A stretch of 64,000 nt of DNA from Chryseobacterium sp. G0201 (GCF_003815655.1 NZ_CP033917.1:2046001-2110000), one strand, 5' to 3'. Shown: positions 44,915 through 53,900, counted from the first letter of the stretch. Made by a program: numbers and translations. Notes: a model not told the origin generated them from the letters alone.

Positions 44915-45070
44915 TTATATAATTCTGGGTGTTTTATAATTAAAGTATTATTGATTTATCGGTTAAAGATAATAATTAAAACGATTTTTATGATTGAATT
45001 TTATTAAGCTTTAATATGTTTGTTTAATTTTTTAAACAAAATTGTTTAGCATCAAAATTGAGACCAATTT

Positions 45071-46498
45071 TTAGCTTTTTTTAATCCGGGAAAGAATCAT
45101 GTCTTTTTCTGAGTAGATTAAAATACCTATGAAAATTAAAAATAATAGATTACTCATTAAAATATTATAGTTAAGATATTTCACAATGATAAAGCTGAAA
45201 AATCCAAGTAATATTAAGAAGAAAGACATTTTTTTCATTCTATAAGGTATAGGGTAGTATTTCTGACCTAATATATAAGACACAATCATCATGATAAGAT
45301 ACGCTCCGAAAGTTGCCCATGCAGAACCAATCATGCTGTGATAATAATTTAATGCTAAAAGGTTAAAAGCGATATTGATACCTGCTCCAAGCCATGAAAT
45401 AATAGTTCCAACGCTGGTTCTGTCTGTTACTTTATACCAAGTGGAAAAGTTATAATATATTCCGAAGCAAAGATTGGCCACTACAATAATCGGGATGATA
45501 TCTATTGCGATCCAATAGGATTTGTTGGGAATGAAAACATCTTTCAGCCATGCAATATTAGCGATAATTCCTAAAGCGACGGCACATGCAAAGAATGCAA
45601 AATATTCGGCAACTTTAGCATAAGTTTTCTTGGCGTCACCTTTATCCATTTGTTTAAAAAAGAAAGGTTCAATCCCCATTCGGTAAGCTGTAACGAATAA
45701 TGTCATGAGGACTGCCAATTTATAACAACCACCGTAAGCGCCAGCCTCTTCGTCTGAAATATAATTTCTTTGTACAGATTTATCGAAGTTTTCATTGACC
45801 ATAAAAGCTAATCCTGCAAGCATTAACGGAAACGAATATTTAATCATACGTCCGAATAAAGAGGTTATAAACTGAAATCTGACCTTTAATAGAATTGGAA
45901 GCAATAATAAGAAACCTAAAGCACTTCCCGCAAGATTACTAAAAAACGGATAGTCGACATTTTGGTCTAAACCAATGCTTTTTGAAACATTTTCCGGAAT
46001 CCAGAAAAATAATGCTGCTGTGAAAACTGCCTGAAATACTGCCTGAATAATTCTTACTGCAGAATATTTGATGGGTTTGTTATGAAAACGCAACCAAGCA
46101 AACGGAATCACCAATAAGTTGTCAAAAAAAGCAATCATTGCAAACCATTTGATATATTCAGGATTATCATGATACCCTGCATAATCAGCTATAGGCTGGT
46201 TAAATAAATAGCATAAAGCGAGGAAAACAGTAGAAGTTGAAAACAAAAACCAAAACGAAGTATTGAAGGTTTTCTTCTCATTACCTTCTTCAGCAGAAAA
46301 TCTAAAATAAGCCGTTTCAAAACCAAAAGAAAGTATAATGTTAACAAAAGAAATCCATGCGTATAGTTGTGTGAAAATCGCAAAACCTTCATTGGGAATT
46401 TTATAAATCAAAAGTGGATTAAGGATAAACAAAATAATCCTTGGGGCTATGGCTCCTACTCCGTAGATGATTGTCTGCCCTAATAGTTTCTTATACAA
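45071..46498 (-). CDS. Polysaccharide flippase (Wzx/MOP family)
   Basis: A membrane protein of about 475 residues with some 12-14 transmembrane helices (LLGQTIIYGVGAIAPRIILF at the start; MIKYSFPLMLAGLAFMVNENFDKS in the middle). It belongs to the MOP superfamily and would flip lipid-linked sugar repeats across the inner membrane. Start choice: the frame is open from a TTG at 46552, but a TAnnTTTG promoter at 46515-46522 lies inside that extension, so the TTG at 46498, just before YKKLLGQ, is preferred. It would be expressed from a leader of only about 10 bases. The neighbouring nucleotidyltransferase supports a polysaccharide role. Confidence 0.85.
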   Translation of the reverse strand: MYKKLLGQTIIYGVGAIAPRIILFILNPLLIYKIPNEGFAIFTQLYAWISFVNIILSFGFETAYFRFSAEEGNEKKTFNTSFWFLFSTSTVFLALCYLFNQPIADYAGYHDNPEYIKWFAMIAFFDNLLVIPFAWLRFHNKPIKYSAVRIIQAVFQAVFTAALFFWIPENVSKSIGLDQNVDYPFFSNLAGSALGFLLLLPILLKVRFQFITSLFGRMIKYSFPLMLAGLAFMVNENFDKSVQRNYISDEEAGAYGGCYKLAVLMTLFVTAYRMGIEPFFFKQMDKGDAKKTYAKVAEYFAFFACAVALGIIANIAWLKDVFIPNKSYWIAIDIIPIIVVANLCFGIYYNFSTWYKVTDRTSVGTIISWLGAGINIAFNLLALNYYHSMIGSAWATFGAYLIMMIVSYILGQKYYPIPYRMKKMSFFLILLGFFSFIIVKYLNYNILMSNLLFLIFIGILIYSEKDMILSRIKKS

Positions 46499-46514
46499 AG
46501 TCGAAATTTTTTTA

Positions 46515-46522
46515 CAAATGTA
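46515..46522 (-). promoter_or_regulatory. Bacteroidota-type -7 element for the flippase gene
   Basis: On the minus strand TACATTTG (46522-46515) fits TAnnTTTG. It lies 16 bases before the TTG start at 46498 and inside the longer ORF, which decides the start. Confidence 0.55.
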
Positions 46523-46575
46523 AATATTTAGAAATTGATTTTTTATCAGCAACGTTAAAATTCATTCATAAACCT

Positions 46576-46583
46576 TAATTTTG
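46576..46583 (+). promoter_or_regulatory. Bacteroidota-type -7 element for pyrC
   Basis: TAATTTTG fits TAnnTTTG. Transcription would start near 46590, so the 46598-46679 inverted repeat would be in the 5' leader of pyrC. Confidence 0.5.
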
Positions 46584-46597
46584 TGTTTTATAGAAGC

Positions 46598-46679
46598 TAG
46601 ATAGTAGAAGTTAGAAACTAGTGATTGATATTTTAATCATAATTTATAACTCAAAATTTTTTCTAACTTCTACTATCTA
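46598..46679. repeat. 19-bp perfect inverted repeat in the pyrC leader
   Basis: TAGATAGTAGAAGTTAGAA (46598-46616) is the exact reverse complement of TTCTAACTTCTACTATCTA (46661-46679), with a 44-base AT-rich loop. It ends 21 bases before the pyrC ATG. The arms are themselves built of degenerate TAGAAG/TTAGAA steps, as in dispersed flavobacterial intergenic repeats. Confidence 0.85.
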
Positions 46680-46700
46680 ACATCTAATTTCTAAATAAAA

Positions 46701-48038
46701 ATGAAGACCTTAATCAAAAACGTAAAAATCGTCAACGAAGGAAAGATCGTTGAAGGTGATATTTTAATTGAAAATGATTTAATTTCTAAAATAGATTCTC
46801 AAATTTCTGAAGAAGCAGATCAAATTATTGATGGTGAAGGAAAATATCTTTTGCCAGGAGTGATTGATGATCAGGTACATTTTCGTGATCCGGGACTGAC
46901 TCATAAAGGCGATATTGAAACCGAATCTCGTGCTGCTATTGCTGGTGGAATTACAAGTTTCATCGATCAGCCAAATACGGTTCCGAATGCTGTGACACAG
47001 GAATTATTAGCTGATAAATATGAAATAGGTTCTCAAAAAGCGTATGCCAACTACGGCTTCATGATGGGCGGAACAAATGATAATTTGGAAGAAGTTTTGA
47101 AAACAAATCCAAGAAATGTTCCCGGAATTAAACTGTTTCTAGGTTCTTCAACAGGAAATATGTTGGTCGACAATCCTGAAACGCTGGAAAATATTTTTAG
47201 CAATACTAAAATGCTGATTGCCGTTCACTGCGAAGATGAAGCAACGATTAAAGCCAATACTCAAAAATATCTGGATGAATATGGGGAAGATATTCCGGTA
47301 AAATTTCACCATTTAATCAGAAGTGAAGAAGCTTGTTATAAATCTTCTTCAAAAGCAATTGAGTTGGCAAAAAAAACAGGAGCAAGACTTCATGTTTTTC
47401 ACCTTTCGACAGCGAAAGAAATGGAACTTTTCAGAAATGATATTCCTTTAAAAGATAAAAAAATTACTGCTGAAGTTTGCGTTCATCATTTGACGTTCAC
47501 CAATGAAGATTACGATACAAAAGGTGGATTAATCAAATGGAATCCTGCCGTAAAAACTCAAAAAGACAAAGATGTACTTTGGGAAGCTTTGCTGGACGAC
47601 AGAATTGATGTGATCGCCACAGACCACGCGCCTCACACTTGGGAAGAAAAACAGAATGTTTATACTAAATGTCCTTCCGGTGCGCCTTTAGTTCAACATT
47701 CTTTAGTTGTAATGCTTGAAAATTATATCAACGGAAAAATTTCTTTAGAAAAAATCGTTGAGAAAATGTCTCATAATCCAGCGATTCTTTTCAGAGTGGA
47801 GAAAAGAGGTTTCGTAAGAGAAGGGTATAAAGCTGATTTAGTTTTGGTTGATTTAAATGAAAACTGGACGGTTGCCAAAGAAAATATCCTTTACAAATGT
47901 GGTTGGAGTCCATTGGAAGGGACGAATTTCCATTCTAAAGTGACCCACACTTTTGTCAATGGAAATCTGGTTTACGATAACGGAAAAATTAATGAACAAA
48001 AATTCGGAGAGCGTTTGCTTTTTGAAGTTCAGGAATAA
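46701..48038 (+). CDS. pyrC: Dihydroorotase
   Basis: A 445-residue amidohydrolase closing carbamoyl-aspartate to dihydroorotate in pyrimidine synthesis. DDQVHFRDPGLTHKGD holds the HxR metal motif (with H and R in HFRDPG), and VIATDHAPHTWEEK the conserved Asp/His. GITSFIDQPNTVPN and VEKMSHNPAILFRV are family features. It is of the long type I class with the FRDPG motif. A 19-bp inverted repeat lies in its leader and a strong terminator follows. Confidence 0.93.
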   Translation: MKTLIKNVKIVNEGKIVEGDILIENDLISKIDSQISEEADQIIDGEGKYLLPGVIDDQVHFRDPGLTHKGDIETESRAAIAGGITSFIDQPNTVPNAVTQELLADKYEIGSQKAYANYGFMMGGTNDNLEEVLKTNPRNVPGIKLFLGSSTGNMLVDNPETLENIFSNTKMLIAVHCEDEATIKANTQKYLDEYGEDIPVKFHHLIRSEEACYKSSSKAIELAKKTGARLHVFHLSTAKEMELFRNDIPLKDKKITAEVCVHHLTFTNEDYDTKGGLIKWNPAVKTQKDKDVLWEALLDDRIDVIATDHAPHTWEEKQNVYTKCPSGAPLVQHSLVVMLENYINGKISLEKIVEKMSHNPAILFRVEKRGFVREGYKADLVLVDLNENWTVAKENILYKCGWSPLEGTNFHSKVTHTFVNGNLVYDNGKINEQKFGERLLFEVQE

Positions 48039-48064
48039 ATATAACAAACTAATGATATCATAGG

Positions 48065-48086
48065 AGCGGGCTTTAGCCCGCTTTTT
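48065..48086 (+). terminator. Intrinsic terminator of pyrC
   Basis: AGCGGGCT (48065-48072) pairs with AGCCCGCT (48075-48082) and is followed by TTTT. Confidence 0.85.
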
Positions 48087-48138
48087 CATTTACCTTATTT
48101 AGCCAAAACATAATTTTTCTCTCGCAGATTTTTAAACG

Positions 48139-48172
48139 CAATCATCTGTGAAAATCTGAGAAATCTGTGGGA
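48139..48172. repeat. 34-bp direct repeat, left copy
   Basis: CAATCATCTGTGAAAATCTG... to ...CTGTGGGA, 34 bases, is identical to 50424-50457. It touches the 3' end of the AraC-type gene. The pair encloses the AraC and aldo/keto reductase genes. Confidence 0.9.
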
Positions 48173-48175
48173 AAA

Positions 48176-49072
48176 TTAATTAAAAGACTGCCGAAATTCC
48201 AAAGGCGAAACATTAGTTTTCTTCTTAAAAAGTGTACTGAAAGACTGTGAATGCTCAAATCCTAGCTCATAAGCAATTTCACTTATCGAAAGTTCCGTTG
48301 TCGAAAGCTTTTCTTTTGCCTTACTGATCAATTTTTCGTGGATATGTTGCTGCGTATTTTGTCCCGTATGAACTCTCAAAAAATCACTTAAATAATTAGC
48401 GGAAAGATTCATCGCCTCAGCAATTTGGTGAACCGTTAAAAGACCTTTTTCGGATGATTCCGTATTAAAATAATCATTTAAATAAGATTCAAATTTCGTT
48501 AAAAGCTGATGGCTTCCACTTTTTCGGGTGATAAACTGTCTCTCATAAAATCGCTTGGAATAATTCAGCAATAATTCGATTTGCGACAAAATAATTTCCT
48601 GCGTATGATGGTCGATATGTTGATATTCTTTATCAATTTTATATAGAATTTCGAGCAAATCATTCTCTTCATCTTCAGATAAATGCAGCGCTTCATTTAC
48701 GGCATAGGAAAAAAATCCGTAAGAAGAAATCGTTTTTGCTAAAGAGTGGTTCAGCAAAAAATCTTCATGAAAAATAAGCAGATAACCTGTATTTTCACAA
48801 TCCATTGTCTTCAAATCCAGATATTGAACCTGATTGGGCGCTGTAAAACTCAATACCCCTTTGTCATAATCATAATGTTGCTGTCCGTATTTTATTTTTC
48901 CTTTCGCATTTCTTTTCAGGGCGACACAATAATATCTGCTGACAAAACCTTTCCAGACATCATCTTCAATAAAAATACTTTCATGAAGGTTGATAACACT
49001 TACCATCGTATGCTTTGGTTCAGGAAGTGAAAGCAATCTGTGAAATGCCGAAATAGATTTTATCGTGTTCAT
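48176..49072 (-). CDS. AraC-family transcriptional regulator
   Basis: A 298-residue regulator. The C-terminal 100 residues are the double helix-turn-helix: MNLSANYLSDFLRVHTGQNT with first HTH, and ISEIAYELGFEHSQSFSTLFKK with the second and its conserved F..LFKK. The N-terminal half is a cupin-like ligand domain (GLI..FHEDFLLNHSLAK). It probably controls the aldo/keto reductase gene upstream on the same strand and responds to an unknown small molecule. The gene ends 3 bases after the left 34-bp repeat. Confidence 0.88.
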   Translation of the reverse strand: MNTIKSISAFHRLLSLPEPKHTMVSVINLHESIFIEDDVWKGFVSRYYCVALKRNAKGKIKYGQQHYDYDKGVLSFTAPNQVQYLDLKTMDCENTGYLLIFHEDFLLNHSLAKTISSYGFFSYAVNEALHLSEDEENDLLEILYKIDKEYQHIDHHTQEIILSQIELLLNYSKRFYERQFITRKSGSHQLLTKFESYLNDYFNTESSEKGLLTVHQIAEAMNLSANYLSDFLRVHTGQNTQQHIHEKLISKAKEKLSTTELSISEIAYELGFEHSQSFSTLFKKKTNVSPLEFRQSFN

Positions 49073-49149
49073 AATTTTTAAGTTTTAATAATAATTTTTT
49101 TGGCGCCTTAGAACTTCGTTCGTAAGCTTCGATAAAGCTTTCGCTTTTT

Positions 49150-49215
49150 CTCACTTATGTCTTCCACTCCCGCTTTTTTGCTTCGCAAAAAGAGCTCCGT
49201 TCAAGCCGGGGCGCG
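49150..49215. repeat. Dispersed intergenic repeat (copy 2)
   Basis: CTTCCACTCCCGCTTTTTTG, a small GCTTCGC turn, then CAAAAAGAGCTCCGTTCAAG and CCGGGGCGCG. It matches 5031-5111 over most of its length. It lies between the aldo/keto reductase and the AraC gene. Confidence 0.7.
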
Positions 49216-49236
49216 ATTGTATTGTGTTTTTAAGAT

Positions 49237-49269
49237 AAACCTCATAGGTTTCAAAAACCTATGAGGTTT
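49237..49269 (-). terminator. Palindromic terminator after the aldo/keto reductase gene
   Basis: AAACCTCATAGGTTT (49237-49251) is the exact reverse complement of AAACCTATGAGGTTT (49255-49269), loop CAA. Its CATAGGT/ACCTATG core resembles the hairpins at 3786-3804 and 5142-5160. Confidence 0.8.
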
Positions 49270-49298
49270 GAGTTATTTTCAACAATTAAAGTTACAAA

Positions 49299-50306
49299 TT
49301 AATAATCCAACAATCCCATGCTGAATTCATCATAAGGAGCTCCTGTATCTGTTCCTAAAGGTACAATACTTTCCAGCTTCTGAATGTCAGATTCGCTTAA
49401 GATAATTTTACTTGCTTCAATATTTTGTTCAACATATTTTCTGCGTTTCGTTCCCGGAATTGGTACGATTCCTTTGCTGATAATCCAAGCTAGAGCCAAT
49501 TGAGAAGAAGAGATATCTTTTTCCTTTGCCAGATTTTCAATCGCTTCTACCAGTTCAATATTTTTATGGAAATGTTCCCCTTGAAAACGCGGAATTCCTC
49601 TTCGGAAATCATTTTCCGGCAAATCATCAATCGAACGGATTTGCCCTGATAAAAATCCTCTGCCCAAAGGTGAATAAGCGACAAAACCAATTCCCAATTC
49701 ATTTAGCGTTTGGATAACACCTTTTTCTTCAACCGTTCTTTCAAACAGAGAGAATTCACTCTGAACTGCAGAAATCGGATGAATTGCGTGTGCTCTTTTC
49801 ACAGTCTCAGAAGAAACTTCGGACAAACCGATATAACCGATTTTTCCTTCTTTCACCAAATCGCTCATCGCTCCAACAGTCTCTTCAACAGGAATGTTTT
49901 TATCCAAGCGATGCATATAATAAAGGTCGATGTAATCAGTTTTCAGATTTTTAAGAGAACGTTCAATCGATTTTTTTACATAATCTTTAGTTCCGTTAAT
50001 TTTCCAGGTGATTTGTTCATTATCATCAATTTCCCAACCGAATTTTGTTGCGATAATATATTGGCCCCGGTTTCCTTCAATTGCCTTTGCAATTAACCGT
50101 TCATTTGTAAAAGGTCCGTACAGATCGGCAGTATCCAGAAAGTTGCCACCCAATTCCAAAGAACGGTGGATGGTTGCGATAGCTTCTTTTTCATCAGCTT
50201 TTCCATACGTATCTGCCTCACCAAAACCTGTCATTCCCATGCATCCCAAACCGATATTCGGAATGATTAAACCCTGACTTCCTAATTTTACTTGATTCAA
50301 TTTCAT
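49299..50306 (-). CDS. Aldo/keto reductase
   Basis: A 335-residue NADPH-dependent oxidoreductase. The start ATG at 50306 gives MKLNQVKLGSQGLIIPNIGLG; ten more codons upstream are not family-like. GNFLDTADLYGPFTNE holds the catalytic Asp and Tyr; IDLYYMHRLDKNIPVEE supplies the Lys/His region; GFVAYSPLGRGFLSG and VPIPGTKRRKYVEQN the NADPH-binding end. It resembles the YakC/IolS-type subgroup. The partner regulator lies downstream in the same direction. Substrate unknown. Confidence 0.9.
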   Translation of the reverse strand: MKLNQVKLGSQGLIIPNIGLGCMGMTGFGEADTYGKADEKEAIATIHRSLELGGNFLDTADLYGPFTNERLIAKAIEGNRGQYIIATKFGWEIDDNEQITWKINGTKDYVKKSIERSLKNLKTDYIDLYYMHRLDKNIPVEETVGAMSDLVKEGKIGYIGLSEVSSETVKRAHAIHPISAVQSEFSLFERTVEEKGVIQTLNELGIGFVAYSPLGRGFLSGQIRSIDDLPENDFRRGIPRFQGEHFHKNIELVEAIENLAKEKDISSSQLALAWIISKGIVPIPGTKRRKYVEQNIEASKIILSESDIQKLESIVPLGTDTGAPYDEFSMGLLDY

Positions 50307-50423
50307 ATTGTTAAATTTTATTGATACAAAATTCAACAGAAATTAAGAATCTGATGTATGCAAAACCATGATTGTCGTATTCAAATTACGGATTGTATTT
50401 TTTAATTTTAAAAAGATACAACA

Positions 50424-50457
50424 CAATCATCTGTGAAAATCTGAGAAATCTGTGGGA
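50424..50457. repeat. 34-bp direct repeat, right copy
   Basis: Identical to 48139-48172. The two lie 2285 bases apart, one on each side of the AraC-aldo/keto reductase pair. Confidence 0.9.
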
Positions 50458-50474
50458 GGATTTATCTAACTTTT

Positions 50475-50575
50475 GTCTTCCCGGTACGAGTCTAAACAAC
50501 GTACATAAAGCTATGTTTAGATTCCACGCTCCACTACGTTCCGCTCTGAATGACAAGTTTTGTGAATATTCGAAT
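50475..50575. repeat. Dispersed intergenic repeat with TCTAAAC / GTTTAGA arms
   Basis: A block reading GTCTTCCCGGTACGAG, TCTAAACAACGTACATAAAG, CTATGTTTAGATTCCACGC, then CCACTACGTTCCGCTCTGAA and TGAC. TCTAAAC pairs with GTTTAGA. It produces meaningless ORFs on both strands (such as RAERSGAWNLN), which are common false proteins in Chryseobacterium annotations. The start of a similar element is at 16862-16885. Confidence 0.65.
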
Positions 50576-50642
50576 GACAAACTTACACTTAATTATTTGT
50601 GAAAAATTAGTGCAAAACATTAGTGTAATTTGTGTTTAAATA

Positions 50643-52940
50643 TTATTTCTTCGCCCTAGAACTCATATAAAAGCTCAATTTCCCGCCATTCATAATTTCA
50701 GAATGTTTCAATGTAAAGTTTTTTATTTCTTTTCCATTTAAAAGGATTTTTTCAACATAGACATTCTTCGGACTTTGATTAATCGCCTCAATTTCAAAAA
50801 TTTTTCCGTTCTCTAAATTCAAAACTGCATTGTCAATTGCCGGACTTCCGATGGCATAATCTTCCGAACCCGGAGCAACCGGATAAAAGCCAAGCGAACT
50901 CAAAATATACCACGCGCTCATTTGTCCGGTATCATCGTTTCCGCCCAATCCATCGGGAGTGGCTTTGTATTGCATTTCTAAAATTCGTCTGATTTGTGCC
51001 TGAGTTTTCCAGGGTTGTCCGGCCCAATTATAAAAATAGGCAACATGATGTGCCGGTTCGTTTCCGTGAACGTATCCGCCGATAATTCCTTCTCTTGTAA
51101 TGTCTTCTGTGTCTGCAAAAAATTCGTCTGGCAAGTGCATGGTGAACAATTCATCCAATTTTGAAGCAAATTTTTTCTTTCCGCCCATCATTTTTATTAG
51201 TTCATCGGGATTTTGAGGAACGAAGAAACTGTAATTCCAGGAATTTCCTTCAATAAAACCTTGTCCGTGGGTACTTAATGCATTAAAATCTTTCTTAAAG
51301 CTTCCATCGGCTAAACGAGGACGCATAAATCCGATCGTTTTATCAAAATTGTTTTTCCAGTTTTCAGAACGTTTGATGAATTGATTGAAAATTTCCGTTT
51401 CACCCAAATGTTTAGCCAATTGGGCAATTGCCCAGTCGTCATACGCATATTCCAGTGTATTGGAAACCGAAGTTCCGTTTTTTTCGGCAGGAATATATCC
51501 TAAATCAATATATTGTCCGATGCCTTCATAATCTCTTTTATTGGCTGTTTCAACGCATGCTTTTAACGCTTCTTTTGGATCTCCGTCATAATTTCCTTTA
51601 ATAATCACATCTGCAACGACACTCACGCTGTGATAGCCGCTCATGCACCAATTATCATTGGCATAATGCGACCAAATCGGTAACATTTTCATTGAAAACT
51701 GATTGTAATGAGCCATCATCGATTTCACCATATCACCATTTCTTTTTGGCTGAATAATATTAAAGAAAGGATGAAGCGCACGGTAAGTGTCCCAAATTGA
51801 GAAAGTTGTATAATTTGTAAAACCCTCTGCTTTGTGAATATTTTGATCTAAACCTTTATATTCTCCATTGATATCTGTATACGTTGTCGGATTGATAAAC
51901 GTATGATACATCGCGGTATAGAAATTTGTCTTTTCAGTTTCAGAACCTTTAATGACAATTTTATTTAATTCTTTATTCCAATTTTCCTGTGTTTGTGCTT
52001 TGACTTGGTCAAAAGATAAATTTCCAACTTCTTTTTCTAAATTTCCTAAAGCATTGGCTTGACTTACAGGTGAAATAGCCAGCTTAACTTCAATCGCTTC
52101 ACTTTCATTAGTGTCAAAATCAAAATACATTTTCAGGTTTTTTCCGGCGATCTCCGGAAAGTTTTTTGTTTGGTCAAATTTTCTCCAAAAACCATTGTAA
52201 ACCTGTTTCCCGTCATAATTTTTCTGGCCGTAAGATTTAAATGGTTTTGAAAATTTCATAGCAAAATAAACGGTTCTCGTTCTTGCCCAACCGTTAGTTT
52301 GTCGGTAGCCAGTAATAGTATTTCCGTTTTCTACGCGAACATACGTCCATACATTTTTACCATCATAATTGTAAATTCCGGCCATCAAATCTAAAATAAT
52401 ATGAGCCTGGTCAGATTTCGGAAAAGTATAGCGATGAACTCCAACTCTGGTTGTGGCCGTTAATTCAGCCAAAATATTATGATCATCAAGTTTTACTTTG
52501 TAATAACCTGCTTCTGCTTTTTCGTTTTGATGTGAAAATCTGCTTCTGTAGCCACTTTCTGGGTTTGAAGCGGTTCCGGGATTCAATTGTAATTTTCCAA
52601 CGGTTGGCATAACAAGGAAATCCCCTAAATCGGAATGTCCTGTTCCACTGAAATGGGTTGAACTGAAACCTACAATCGTTTTATCTTCGTAACGATATCC
52701 AGCACAATATTTATAGACTTCACCATTATATTTTCCGTTGAGTTCATACGAAATACTATCAGTTTCCGGACTTAATTGTACGGCTCCAAAAGGTGCTGTT
52801 GCTCCGGGATAGGTGTGTCCCATTTTTTCAGTTCCAATCAACGGATTTACATATTGATAGAGCTTTTCGAATTGTTGAGCTTTTAGATTTAAACTAAATA
52901 ATAAAAATAATAGAAAAACAGAAGTTCCCGAATTTTTCAT
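50643..52940 (-). CDS. GH92 family alpha-mannosidase
   Basis: A 765-residue secreted enzyme: signal peptide (FLLFLLFSLNLKAQ), the GH92 N-terminal beta domain (YVNPLIGTEKMGHTYPGATAPF, GFSSTHFSGTGHSDLGDFL), and the helical catalytic part with YHTFINPTTYTDINGEY, FSIWDTYRALHP, and near the end GGNDDTGQMSAWYILSSLGFYPV, whose Glu/Asp cluster binds calcium in the active site. GH92 enzymes are exo-acting, calcium-dependent inverting alpha-mannosidases that take down N-glycan or yeast mannan. No SusC/SusD pair or further mannosidases flank it, so it appears as a single gene. Length is normal for the family. Confidence 0.93.
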   Translation of the reverse strand: MKNSGTSVFLLFLLFSLNLKAQQFEKLYQYVNPLIGTEKMGHTYPGATAPFGAVQLSPETDSISYELNGKYNGEVYKYCAGYRYEDKTIVGFSSTHFSGTGHSDLGDFLVMPTVGKLQLNPGTASNPESGYRSRFSHQNEKAEAGYYKVKLDDHNILAELTATTRVGVHRYTFPKSDQAHIILDLMAGIYNYDGKNVWTYVRVENGNTITGYRQTNGWARTRTVYFAMKFSKPFKSYGQKNYDGKQVYNGFWRKFDQTKNFPEIAGKNLKMYFDFDTNESEAIEVKLAISPVSQANALGNLEKEVGNLSFDQVKAQTQENWNKELNKIVIKGSETEKTNFYTAMYHTFINPTTYTDINGEYKGLDQNIHKAEGFTNYTTFSIWDTYRALHPFFNIIQPKRNGDMVKSMMAHYNQFSMKMLPIWSHYANDNWCMSGYHSVSVVADVIIKGNYDGDPKEALKACVETANKRDYEGIGQYIDLGYIPAEKNGTSVSNTLEYAYDDWAIAQLAKHLGETEIFNQFIKRSENWKNNFDKTIGFMRPRLADGSFKKDFNALSTHGQGFIEGNSWNYSFFVPQNPDELIKMMGGKKKFASKLDELFTMHLPDEFFADTEDITREGIIGGYVHGNEPAHHVAYFYNWAGQPWKTQAQIRRILEMQYKATPDGLGGNDDTGQMSAWYILSSLGFYPVAPGSEDYAIGSPAIDNAVLNLENGKIFEIEAINQSPKNVYVEKILLNGKEIKNFTLKHSEIMNGGKLSFYMSSRAKK

Positions 52941-53205
52941 GGATAAGTAAATTTTCGAATGATAAAAGTAATCAAAATCAAAGAATAATTATTTATCATT
53001 ATATCTTTTAAGATCTTTGTTTTTCAAAATTAAGTGAAACGCCTTTGTTTATCATAATTCAAAAAAAGAGGTTAGAAACCTTTGTGTTGCTTTGCGTTTA
53101 ATAATCGCAAGGATAGGCAAATATTTTTGGAAGGCAATATGTTTAATTAAAGATAAACAAAGGCACTTCGTTTATATAAGTAAAATGTGTTAAGTTATTG
53201 AAGAT
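52941..53205. other. Intergenic stretch with a 13-bp inverted repeat
   Basis: 265 bases between GH92 and the response regulator gene. GCCTTTGTTTATC (53041-53053) is inverted as GATAAACAAAGGC (53152-53164). Between them is text like a dispersed repeat (CTTTGTGTTGCTTTGCGTTT). No gene is seen. Confidence 0.6.
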
Positions 53206-53892
53206 TTATTTTTCAGAAAAGCGAAAACCTATTCCATGCAGATTTTCGATGATTACATTTTCATCCGCAAGTAATTTTCTTAATCTCGAAATAAATACAT
53301 CAAGACTCCGTCCCATAAAGTAATCATCATCGCCCCAAATTGCTTTCAAAATATCTTGTCTTTTTAAAACAGTGTTTTTATTTCGAATGAAATATAATAG
53401 TAATTCAGATTCTCTTTGAGTAAGGGTAATTGTGCTTGCTGTATCTTGTAAAGTATAGTTTTTAGGGTCAAAATCATATTTTCCGACTTTGTATTTTGAT
53501 GGAGTGGTGCTTGTTTTCTTTGAGCGTTTCAGGAAAACTTCGATTTTCAGAATAAGTTCTTCAATACTAAATGGTTTTACCAAATAATCGTCTGCGCCAA
53601 TTTTCAAACCTTTAATTCTATCTTCTTTCAAAGCTTTTGCTGAAATAAAAATAATGGGTATTTCAGAGTTTTTATCGCGGATATATTGTGCTAATTCAAA
53701 ACCGTTTAGTTCAGGCATCATAATATCTAAAAGGCAAATGTCAAAAGTTTTGGTATTGAATGCTTCAAGTGCAGATTTTCCATCAGGATAACAATCTATG
53801 TCATAATAACTTTCTAAGCTATCCTGAATCAGGAAAGCGATCGTATTGTCATCTTCTGCATATAAAATTTTAGATTTTTCCATGATTTGCAC
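53206..53892 (-). CDS. OmpR-type response regulator
   Basis: A 228-residue regulator. The receiver domain is at about 8-120, with acidic pair DD near residues 14-15, phosphoacceptor Asp56 in CLLDIMMPELNG, and ADDYLVKPFS with the Lys. The C-terminal winged helix (LTQRESELLLYFIRNKN, GRSLDVFISRLRKLL) binds DNA. It is 8 bases downstream of its histidine kinase, so they form a pair. The target is unknown; the nearby DUF1573 or GH92 genes are only positional candidates. Confidence 0.92.
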   Translation of the reverse strand: MQIMEKSKILYAEDDNTIAFLIQDSLESYYDIDCYPDGKSALEAFNTKTFDICLLDIMMPELNGFELAQYIRDKNSEIPIIFISAKALKEDRIKGLKIGADDYLVKPFSIEELILKIEVFLKRSKKTSTTPSKYKVGKYDFDPKNYTLQDTASTITLTQRESELLLYFIRNKNTVLKRQDILKAIWGDDDYFMGRSLDVFISRLRKLLADENVIIENLHGIGFRFSEK

Positions 53893-53900
53893 TGATATTT

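Noticed and set aside
50372..50602. Overlapping plus and minus ORFs of 64-76 codons between two real genes
   Set aside because: They fall on dispersed intergenic repeats, including the 34-bp repeat; such ORFs are a known source of false hypothetical proteins in Chryseobacterium.
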